Shown: positions 27,443 to 33,097 of the stretch, one piece after another
Numbering within the stretch: the first letter of the stretch is position 1
How the letters are laid out: each line of letters starts with the position of its first letter
Assembly: GCA_039930985.1 (NCBI GenBank)
Contig: JBDTSV010000043.1
Location: 1 to 33,097 of the forward strand
Length of the DNA stretch: 33,097 nt
From: CADEED01 sp039930985
Lineage (GTDB): Bacteria > Pseudomonadota > Gammaproteobacteria > Steroidobacterales > Steroidobacteraceae
Direction: 5' to 3'
Program-made: the position numbers and the translations under genes
Notes under the pieces: model-generated
The model's input: only the letters and a program-made list of their open reading frames with translations
Databases searched by the model: none
What the model was told of the DNA's origin: nothing

Positions 27443-27748
27443 CTACCAGCTCGCCTTGGAAACGCCCGGCAATTCGCCGCGTCCCACCGCTTCACGGATC
27501 TTCACTCGCGCCAGGCCGAAGCGGCGATACACGCCGCGTGAGCGGCCCGTAATTGCGCAGCGGTTGCGGCCACGCGAAGGGCTCGCGTCGCGCGGCAGCT
27601 TCTGCAGCTTCGCCTGCGCGTCGGCACGCACCTCGGGGGAGGATCGGGGGCTGCGAATGAGCTCTTTCAACTGAGCACGCTTCGCCGCGTATTTCTTCAC
27701 GATCTTGGCGCGACGCTTCTCGCGCTCGACCATGTTTGTCTTGGCCAT
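27443..27748 (-). CDS. rpsN: 30S ribosomal protein S14 (zinc-free long form)
   Basis: Encodes 101 aa. It lacks the CxxC zinc ligands of the short form and carries the long-form sequence AKTNMVEREKRRAKIVKKY and CAITGRSRGVYRRFGLARVKIRE. It is part of the 30S head near the A site. Placed between rplE (13 nt) and rpsH (11 nt), the normal order. Confidence 0.97.
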   Translation of the reverse strand: MAKTNMVEREKRRAKIVKKYAAKRAQLKELIRSPRSSPEVRADAQAKLQKLPRDASPSRGRNRCAITGRSRGVYRRFGLARVKIREAVGRGELPGVSKASW

Positions 27749-27761
27749 ACCCTATGGTTCC

Positions 27762-28301
27762 TTACTTGCGGAACGGGAAATTGAAGGCGCTGAGCAAGGC
27801 TTTGCCCTGCTTGTCATCCTTCGCCGTCGTGGTGATCGTGATGTCCATTCCCCGGAGCTGGTCGATCTGGTCGTACTGGATTTCCGGGAAAATGATCTGT
27901 TCTTTGATGCCGAGGCTGAAGTTGCCGCGGCCGTCGAACGAGCGCGGGTTGATGCCGCGGAAGTCACGGATGCGGGGAATCGCGATCGTCACGAGACGAT
28001 CGAAGAACTCCCACATGCGTTCGCCACGCAGCGTCACCTTGGTGCCGATCGCCAGGTTCTCGCGAACCTTGAACGACGCGATCGACTTCTTCGACATGCA
28101 GAGCTTGGGCTTCTGGCCCGTGATCTTGGTGAGGTCGGCCACCGCCGCGTCCATGACCTTGCGGTCGGCCACGGCTTCGCCCACGCCCATGTTGACCGTG
28201 ATCTTGACGAGCTTCGGAACCTGCATGGCGTTCTTCACGCCGAGGTCCTTGGTGAGCTTCGGGATCACCGTCTCTTTGTAGAAATCTTTTAACCTGGCCA
28301 T
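27762..28301 (-). CDS. rplE: 50S ribosomal protein L5
   Basis: Encodes 179 aa. LVKITVNMGVGEAVADRKV, the P-site tRNA-contact region TGQKPKLCMSKKSIASFKVR and the C-terminal MDITITTTAKDDKQGKALL are typical. It binds 5S rRNA with L18 and contacts S13 in a subunit bridge. It follows rplX by 25 nt. Confidence 0.97.
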   Translation of the reverse strand: MARLKDFYKETVIPKLTKDLGVKNAMQVPKLVKITVNMGVGEAVADRKVMDAAVADLTKITGQKPKLCMSKKSIASFKVRENLAIGTKVTLRGERMWEFFDRLVTIAIPRIRDFRGINPRSFDGRGNFSLGIKEQIIFPEIQYDQIDQLRGMDITITTTAKDDKQGKALLSAFNFPFRK

Positions 28302-28326
28302 TGCTGCCTCTATCTATCTACGCCAA

Positions 28327-28647
28327 TCAGGCGTCGATGACTTCGCCGTTGGATTTGAAAAAACGCACGCGCTTGCCGTCGTTCAGCTGCTTGATGCCGA
28401 CGCGATCAGCCTTCTTGGCGCCACCGTTCCAGATCGCGATCTTGGAAATGTGCAACGGCATCACCTTGTCGACGATTCCGCCCGGCACCGGCGCCTGCTT
28501 GCCCTGGCGCGGCTTCTGATGCTTCTTCGCCTTGTTGATGTTCTCGACGGTGACCTTCTCACCATCGACCAGCAGCACGGTGCCCTGGCGACCCTTGTCC
28601 TTGCCCGACAACACGACGACCATGTCGCCCTTACGAATCTTGTTCAT
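28327..28647 (-). CDS. rplX: 50S ribosomal protein L24
   Basis: Encodes 106 aa with a KOW motif (GDMVVVLSGKDKGRQGTVL) and the Lys-rich NINKAKKHQKPRQGK. It starts assembly of the 50S subunit and ends up near the tunnel exit. Only one base separates it from the rplN stop. Confidence 0.96.
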   Translation of the reverse strand: MNKIRKGDMVVVLSGKDKGRQGTVLLVDGEKVTVENINKAKKHQKPRQGKQAPVPGGIVDKVMPLHISKIAIWNGGAKKADRVGIKQLNDGKRVRFFKSNGEVIDA

Positions 28648-28648
28648 G

Positions 28649-29017
28649 TCACAGCACCTCGGGAGCGAGCGACACGATCTTCATGAACCGCTCCGTGCGC
28701 AGTTCGCGCGTGACGGGTCCGAAGATGCGCGTGCCGACCGGCTCGAGCTTGTTGGTCAGGAGCACCGCGGCGTTCGTGTCGAACTTCAGCAGTGAACCAT
28801 CGGCACGGCGCACGCCACGCTTGGTGCGAACGACGACCGCGTCGTACACCTCGCCCTTCTTGACCTTGCCGCGCGGAATCGCGTCCTTGATGGACACCTT
28901 GATGACGTCGCCGACCTGGGCATAGCGCCGGCGCGTACCGCCGAGCACCTTGATGCACATCAGGATGCGGGCGCCGCTGTTATCGGCGGCCTGCAGATAT
29001 GTTTGTAGCTGGATCAT
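28649..29017 (-). CDS. rplN: 50S ribosomal protein L14
   Basis: Encodes 122 aa beginning MIQLQTYLQAADNSGARI at the ATG 29017. The frame is open 39 nt further, but that part lacks homology and lies within rpsQ. KVSIKDAIPRGKVKKGEVYDA and FGPVTRELR are family blocks. It forms intersubunit bridges and is the docking site of RsfS. Start and rpsQ stop overlap as ATGA. Confidence 0.97.
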   Translation of the reverse strand: MIQLQTYLQAADNSGARILMCIKVLGGTRRRYAQVGDVIKVSIKDAIPRGKVKKGEVYDAVVVRTKRGVRRADGSLLKFDTNAAVLLTNKLEPVGTRIFGPVTRELRTERFMKIVSLAPEVL

Positions 29018-29304
29018 TGTGCGCCCGCTTTCTCCACGACCGTCACCAGCTTCCACGACTTGTGGCGCGACATCGGGCGGCAGGGCGAGATGGTCACGAC
29101 ATCGCCTTCACGCGATTCGTTGTTCTCGTCGTGCGCCAGCAGCTTGGTGGTGCGGCGGATGTACTTGCCGTAACGCGGGTGCTTGATGAGACGCTCGATT
29201 TCGACGGCGATCGTCTTGTTCATCTTGTTGCTCACGACCTTGCCGGTCAGCGTGCGCGCACCCCTGACCTCAGCTTTGATTTCGCTAACTTGTTCGGTGC
29301 TCAT
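29014..29304 (-). CDS. rpsQ: 30S ribosomal protein S17
   Basis: Encodes 96 aa, slightly longer than usual because of a short N-terminal segment (STEQVSEIKAEVRGA). The OB-fold shows LTGKVVSNKMNKTIAVEI, GDVVTISPCRPMSRHKSW. It is a primary 16S rRNA binder. It overlaps both neighbours by 4 nt. Confidence 0.97.
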   Translation of the reverse strand: MSTEQVSEIKAEVRGARTLTGKVVSNKMNKTIAVEIERLIKHPRYGKYIRRTTKLLAHDENNESREGDVVTISPCRPMSRHKSWKLVTVVEKAGAQ

Positions 29305-29501
29305 TTCGCAGCTCCTGACTTCTTTTCGTTCATCACGGTTTTGACACGCGCGATGCTCTTCTTGACCTTGCTGAAGTCCGAGGACTTCACGGTCTGCCCG
29401 CTGGCCGACTGCATGCGCAGCGAGAACTGCTCGCGACGAAGCTTGATCAACTCCGACTGCAGATCGCCCGCGGCTTTGCCGCGTAATTCTTTGGCGCTCA
29501 T
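29301..29501 (-). CDS. rpmC: 50S ribosomal protein L29
   Basis: Encodes 66 aa starting MSAKELRGKAAGDLQ at the ATG 29501; a TTG one codon earlier is less likely. Two helices with ELIKLRREQFSLRMQ and KVKKSIARVKTVMNE match the family. It sits next to L23 at the tunnel exit. Its start overlaps the rplP stop by one base (TGATG). Confidence 0.96.
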   Translation of the reverse strand: MSAKELRGKAAGDLQSELIKLRREQFSLRMQSASGQTVKSSDFSKVKKSIARVKTVMNEKKSGAAK

Positions 29502-29920
29502 CAACGCACCTGCCGTTTCACGAACATCGTGGACACCGAGAGCTTGGCACCGGCCAGGCGGAACGCTTCGCGCGCCGTGGCTTCATCGACACCTTCGATC
29601 TCGAACAAAACTTTGCCGGGCTGCACTTTCGCCACCCAGAATTCGACGTTGCCTTTGCCCGAGCCCATGCGGACTTCGAGAGGCTTCTTGGTCACCGGCA
29701 CGTCGGGGAACACGCGGTTCCACACTTGGCCGCCACGCTTGACGTAGCGGGTCATGGCGCGGCGCGCCGCTTCGATCTCGCGCGCGGTCATGCGGGCTCG
29801 GCTGGTCGCCTTCAAGCCATATTCACCGAACGCCACGTGGCTGCCGCGATGGGCGAAGCCGGTGTTCGTTCCCTTGAACTGCTTGCGATACTTGGTGCGC
29901 TTGGGCTGGAGCATGGACAT
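29501..29920 (-). CDS. rplP: 50S ribosomal protein L16
   Basis: Encodes 139 aa. KRTKYRKQFKGTNTGFAHRG and MGSGKGNVEFWVAKVQPG are conserved; the protein shapes the A-site tRNA cradle. Two ATGs are possible: the first (29920) has AAGG at 10 nt, while the second (29914) gives the usual N-terminus MLQPKRTKYRK. I keep the first on ribosome-binding-site spacing. Confidence 0.95.
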   Translation of the reverse strand: MSMLQPKRTKYRKQFKGTNTGFAHRGSHVAFGEYGLKATSRARMTAREIEAARRAMTRYVKRGGQVWNRVFPDVPVTKKPLEVRMGSGKGNVEFWVAKVQPGKVLFEIEGVDEATAREAFRLAGAKLSVSTMFVKRQVR

Positions 29921-29935
29921 AAATAAGTGACCTTG

Positions 29936-30679
29936 TTAGGCAGCCGGCGTCGTGGCGGCCGCGGCGGCCGCGGCATTCGCCGCAGCACCCTGGGCGGCTT
30001 GGGCGGCTTCGACGTTTTCGGCCTGCGCCGCGAGTTCGGCCTTGTCGAACACTTCACCCTTGAAGATCCAGACCTTCACGCCGATGACGCCGTACGTGGT
30101 GCGGGCTTCGCCCAGACCGTAGTCGATGTCGGCACGGAACGTGTGCAGCGGCACGCGGCCTTCGCGGGCCCACTCGGTGCGCGCGATTTCCGAACCGTTG
30201 AGGCGGCCCGACAGGCGAACCTTCACGCCGAGCGCGCCGGAACGCATGGTGCTCATCACGGCGCGTTTCATGGCGCGGCGGAACATCACGCGCTTTTCGA
30301 TCTGCTGGGCAATGCCATCGGCCACGAGCTGCGCATCGAGCTCGGGTTTACGAATTTCCGAAATGTTCAGGCGCACGTCGGTCGGAGGAAGCTTCAGCAT
30401 CTTGGCCGTCTCGGCGCGGAGCTTCTCGATGTCCTCACCCTTTTTGCCGATCACGATGCCCGGACGCGCGGTCTGGATCGTGATGTTGACGCGCTTGGCG
30501 GCGCGGTCGATGAGGATGCGGCTGACCGACGCATCGGCGAGCTTGGTCTTCAGGAACTGGCGCACGCGGAAATCGGTGTGTACCTGGATCGGAAACTGTT
30601 TCTTGTTCGCGTACCACTTGGACACCCAGTCACGGGTAATGCCAAGACGAATGGCAACCGGATTTACCTTTTGACCCAT
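29936..30679 (-). CDS. rpsC: 30S ribosomal protein S3 with Ala-rich tail
   Basis: Encodes 247 aa. It begins MGQKVNPVAIRLGITRDW. A KH domain (GIVIGKKGEDIEKLR) and the mRNA-entry helicase region FRRAMKRAVM follow. After the normal end of the core, an Ala-rich tail (residues about 220-247, AQAAQGAAANAAAAAAATT) replaces the usual basic C-terminus. It starts 3 nt after rplV. Confidence 0.97.
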   Translation of the reverse strand: MGQKVNPVAIRLGITRDWVSKWYANKKQFPIQVHTDFRVRQFLKTKLADASVSRILIDRAAKRVNITIQTARPGIVIGKKGEDIEKLRAETAKMLKLPPTDVRLNISEIRKPELDAQLVADGIAQQIEKRVMFRRAMKRAVMSTMRSGALGVKVRLSGRLNGSEIARTEWAREGRVPLHTFRADIDYGLGEARTTYGVIGVKVWIFKGEVFDKAELAAQAENVEAAQAAQGAAANAAAAAAATTPAA

Positions 30680-30682
30680 GAC

Positions 30683-31027
30683 TTACTCGTCCTTCTTGCC
30701 GTCGCCGACGACGACAGTGATGTGACTGTTGCGTTTGACGATGCGCGTGCCGCGGCCCTTGGCGCGGGCAGCGAAACGCTTAAGTTGCGGCGCTTCGTCG
30801 ATCATGATGCTGGTGACCTTGAGGTCATCCACGTCCGCGCCCTGGTTGTTCTGCGCGTTCTCGACGGCCGACCAGAGCACCTTGTGCACGAGATCGGCGC
30901 CTTTCTTCGGCATGAACTTCAGGATGTTGAGCGCCTTCGACACGTCCGAGCCGCGCACGGTGTCGGCCACCAGGCGGCACTTCTGCGGCGAGATGCGCGC
31001 GTACTTGAGCTTCGCTGTCGCTTCCAT
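30683..31027 (-). CDS. rplV: 50S ribosomal protein L22
   Basis: Encodes 114 aa from the ATG at 31027 (MEATAKLKYARISPQKCRLV); an upstream open stretch overlaps rpsS and is not homologous. The tunnel-lining hairpin is near APQLKRFAARAKGRGTRI, where macrolide resistance changes occur in other bacteria. One base separates it from the rpsS stop. Confidence 0.96.
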   Translation of the reverse strand: MEATAKLKYARISPQKCRLVADTVRGSDVSKALNILKFMPKKGADLVHKVLWSAVENAQNNQGADVDDLKVTSIMIDEAPQLKRFAARAKGRGTRIVKRNSHITVVVGDGKKDE

Positions 31028-31028
31028 G

Positions 31029-31310
31029 TTAGGCCGAAGCCTCCACTTTCTTGTCGCCCGAGTGCGCCTTGAAGGTGCGCGTCGGCGAGAACTCACCCAG
31101 CTTGTGACCCACCATGTTTTCGGTGATGAGCACCGGGATGTGCTGGCGGCCGTTGTGCACGGCGATCGTCAGACCAACCATGTCAGGAATGACCATCGAG
31201 CGACGCGACCAGGTCTTGATCGGCTTGCGATCGCTCTTGGCGGCCGCCGTTTCCACCTTCTTCAACAGGTGAAGATCGACGAACGGACCTTTTTTCAGTG
31301 AACGAGGCAT
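31029..31310 (-). CDS. rpsS: 30S ribosomal protein S19
   Basis: Encodes 93 aa: PRSLKKGPFVDLHLLKKVE, then WSRRSMVIPDMVGLTIAVHN and MVGHKLGEFSPTRTFK. It forms a heterodimer with S13 in the 30S head. It starts 11 nt after rplB. Confidence 0.97.
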   Translation of the reverse strand: MPRSLKKGPFVDLHLLKKVETAAAKSDRKPIKTWSRRSMVIPDMVGLTIAVHNGRQHIPVLITENMVGHKLGEFSPTRTFKAHSGDKKVEASA

Positions 31311-31321
31311 GGCAGATCCTC

Positions 31322-32158
31322 TTAACGAATGCGGTTCTGGCGACGCTGCACGATCATGCTGGTCGTACGTTTATTGCGGCGCGTCTTGAGACCCTTGGCG
31401 TTCTGGCCCCATGGGCTGACCGGATGCGGGTTGCCCTGTCCGGACTTGCCTTCGCCACCACCGTGCGGATGGTCGACGGGGTTCATGGCCTGACCGCGAA
31501 CGGTCGGGCGGATGCCGAGCCAGCGCTTGGCGCCAGCCTTGCCGTACACGCGCAGGTTGTGCTCGTCGTTCGACACTTCGCCGATCGTGGCGCGGCAGTC
31601 GACGTGAACCTTGCGGCTCTCACCCGACTTCAGACGCAGCGTGGCGTAAATGCCTTCGCGCGCGGTGAAGCTCGCGGAATTGCCGGCGCTGCGCGCCATC
31701 TGGCCGCCCTTGCCGGGCTTCAGTTCGACGTTGTGCACGATGGAGCCGACCGGAATGTGGCGCAGCTGCATGGCATTGCCCGACTTGATCGGCGAGTCGG
31801 AGCCGGAGCGAATCTCGTCGCCGGGCTTCATCCCCTTGGTGGCGAGGATGTAACGGCGCTCGCCGTCGGAATACTTGATCAGCGCGATGTGGCTGGTGCG
31901 ATTCGGATCGTGCTCGAGACGCTCGACCACGCCCTTGATGCCGTCCTTGTCGCGACGGAAATCGATCTGGCGGTACTTGTGCGACTGCCCGCTGCCCTGG
32001 TGGCGCGTGGTGATACGACCGACGTTGTTGCGACCGGAATGGCTCTTCTGCGGCTTGGTCAGCGGCGCGAACGGGCCGCCCTTGTGCAGGTGCGACTTGT
32101 CGAGCTTCACGACAAAGCGCGTGCCCGGAGAAGTCGGTTTCATTTTGATGACTGGCAT
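31322..32158 (-). CDS. rplB: 50S ribosomal protein L2
   Basis: Encodes 278 aa. The peptidyl-transferase-proximal block MNPVDHPHGGGEGKSGQG contains the conserved histidine needed for activity. GRNNVGRITTRHQGSGQSHK is also typical. It starts 12 nt after rplW. Confidence 0.98.
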   Translation of the reverse strand: MPVIKMKPTSPGTRFVVKLDKSHLHKGGPFAPLTKPQKSHSGRNNVGRITTRHQGSGQSHKYRQIDFRRDKDGIKGVVERLEHDPNRTSHIALIKYSDGERRYILATKGMKPGDEIRSGSDSPIKSGNAMQLRHIPVGSIVHNVELKPGKGGQMARSAGNSASFTAREGIYATLRLKSGESRKVHVDCRATIGEVSNDEHNLRVYGKAGAKRWLGIRPTVRGQAMNPVDHPHGGGEGKSGQGNPHPVSPWGQNAKGLKTRRNKRTTSMIVQRRQNRIR

Positions 32159-32170
32159 GTCTAACTACCT

Positions 32171-32638
32171 TCAGGCCTTGAGCTTGGCTTCGTAGTCGAT
32201 CGTCTGGCCCGGGGCGAGACGAACGTAGGCTTTCTTGATGTCCTGGGTACGGCCCTGGACCTTGCCCATGCGGCGAGTCTTGCCGGTCTCGTTGACCAGG
32301 TTCACTTTGGCCACCTTGACGCCGAACATCAGTTCGACCGCGGCCTTCACTTCCGGCTTGGTCGATTCGCGCAACACGCGGAACGCGTACGAATTGTTGT
32401 TCTGCATTGCCAGCGAAGTCTTTTCGGTGATGTGCGGCGCGATCAGGATGTTGATCAAACGCTCCGGGCTCGCGACTTTCTTCGGCGCGTCCTTGATGTC
32501 CACGACCTTCTTGGCCTTGGGCTGCTTCGCGACCTTCGCGGGCTGGTCGATTTTCGCGGGCTTGTCGACCTTCGCGGGCTTTTCGACCTTCGCAGTCTTT
32601 TCGACCTTCGCGGCCTTTTCGAGCTTGGCAGCGCTCAT
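32171..32638 (-). CDS. rplW: 50S ribosomal protein L23 with repetitive Lys-rich N-terminal extension
   Basis: The core (residues about 58-155) is a normal L23: ERLINILIAPHITEKTSLAM contains E72, the equivalent of the E. coli Glu18 that docks trigger factor at the tunnel exit, and the C-terminus has GRTQDIKKAYVRL. About 57 residues precede it, made of hexapeptide repeats such as AKVEKP, AKVDKP, AKIDQP and AKVAKQ, then KAKKVVDIKDAPKKVA. Standard bacterial L23 is about 100 aa; this is 155. The ATG at 32638 overlaps the rplD stop by 4 nt, which supports it as the real start and makes the extension part of the protein. A later start is not ruled out, but no in-frame Met precedes the core. Confidence 0.95.
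   Translation of the reverse strand: MSAAKLEKAAKVEKTAKVEKPAKVDKPAKIDQPAKVAKQPKAKKVVDIKDAPKKVASPERLINILIAPHITEKTSLAMQNNNSYAFRVLRESTKPEVKAAVELMFGVKVAKVNLVNETGKTRRMGKVQGRTQDIKKAYVRLAPGQTIDYEAKLKA
32535..32624 (-). repeat. 18-bp tandem repeat in the rplW extension, five copies
   Basis: Five adjacent 18-nt units based on TTCGCGGGCTTTTCGACC (plus strand) at 32535, 32553, 32571, 32589 and 32607, each encoding a variant of AKVEKP/AKVDKP. The middle copies differ by only one to three bases, suggesting recent duplication. Confidence 0.9.
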
Positions 32639-33097
32639 TGCAGACGCTCCTCGATGAGTTTCACTGCGCCGACGGTCACGAGCACCTTGTCGTAGCTCAC
32701 GAGCGACAGCGGATTCAGCAGCGCCACCGGCAGCACTTCGACGTGCGGCAGGTTGCGCGCGGCCAGGAACAGCTTCTCGTCGATACCCTCGACGATGATG
32801 AGCACCTTTTCGAGGCCTAACTTCTTGAGCTCGGCCGCCACCAGCTTGGTCTTCGGTGCATCGACCGTGAAGGCCGTCGTGACGATCAGGCGATCCTGGC
32901 GCACCAGCTCGGAGAGCATCGACTGCAGTGCGCCGCGGTACATCTTGCGGTTCACTTTCTGCGCGAAATCGCGCGGCTTCGCCGCGAATGCGCGACCACC
33001 GCCGACCCAGATGGGCGAGCGGGTCGAGCCGGCGCGCGAGGTGCCGCCACCTTTCTGCGGACGGGGCTTGCGGCCACCGCCCCGCACTTCGGCCTTG
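32635..33097 (-). CDS. rplD: 50S ribosomal protein L4 (5' end outside window)
   Basis: The last 153 residues are present; the frame is open at the right edge (KAEVRGGG...), so the first quarter is missing. The tunnel-constriction loop GGGRKPRPQKGGGTSRAGS and PRDFAQKVNRKMYRGAL are conserved. The C-terminal Rossmann-like domain follows. In E. coli L4 also represses the S10 operon through its leader, which is not in this window. The stop overlaps the rplW start by 4 nt. Confidence 0.96.
   Translation of the reverse strand, partial: KAEVRGGGRKPRPQKGGGTSRAGSTRSPIWVGGGRAFAAKPRDFAQKVNRKMYRGALQSMLSELVRQDRLIVTTAFTVDAPKTKLVAAELKKLGLEKVLIIVEGIDEKLFLAARNLPHVEVLPVALLNPLSLVSYDKVLVTVGAVKLIEERLQ

Overview
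The window is GC-rich, densely coded DNA from the chromosome of a Gram-negative bacterium. A complete S10-spc-alpha style ribosomal protein cluster, a C-minus S4, the long zinc-free S14, PepQ, mscL close to rplQ, and outer-membrane proteins all point to a gammaproteobacterium. Gene content (Ycf48-like protein, GH50-like glycosidase, RAYT) would suit a Steroidobacteraceae/Nevskiales-type lineage, but that placement is inference.

Left part (1-12,896, all plus strand). First come a 5'-truncated SPOR-TPR-beta-barrel outer-membrane protein, a small lipoprotein and a LuxR-type regulator with a degenerate receiver. Next are a cytochrome b561-type membrane protein and uvrA (probable TTG start). A compact four-gene run follows: a stand-alone histidine-kinase phosphoacceptor domain (80 aa), a secreted Ycf48-like beta-propeller protein, an ICMT-like membrane methyltransferase and an exported GH50-like glycoside hydrolase. 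The last run is operon-like, and I do not recognise it as a described system.

Middle part (13,064-20,207). On the minus strand an operon-like trio encodes a GNAT acetyltransferase, a gamma-glutamyltranspeptidase and an exported protein with a twin-arginine-like signal. Upstream of it are a strong minus-strand terminator and an Ala-rich repeat lipoprotein. pepQ overlaps a TlpA-like thioredoxin gene on the plus strand and converges on a small membrane protein gene and mscL. Between mscL and rplQ lies an 879-bp RAYT (REP-associated tyrosine transposase) element bounded by perfect 22-bp inverted repeats. One repeat abuts the mscL ribosome-binding site and the other overlaps the rplQ stop codon.

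Right part (20,205-33,097, all minus strand). In transcription order this is rplD (partial), rplW, rplB, rpsS, rplV, rpsC, rplP, rpmC, rpsQ, rplN, rplX, rplE, rpsN, rpsH, rplF, rplR, rpsE, rpmD, rplO, secY, rpmJ, rpsM, rpsK, rpsD, rpoA, rplQ. The order is canonical and most junctions are under 30 nt or overlap. Unusual points are a lysine-rich N-terminal extension on L23 built from an 18-bp tandem repeat, a long Lys/Ala tail on L17, an Ala-rich tail on S3, and twin hairpins between rpsD and rpoA.

No tRNA, rRNA, CRISPR array, phage module or origin was seen. No gene-free stretch exceeds 300 bases. The longest (16,403-16,669) holds a 14-bp palindrome and possible promoters; 7,130-7,362, 12,897-13,063, 4,170-4,285 and 3,318-3,428 hold nothing I can name with confidence beyond what is listed.
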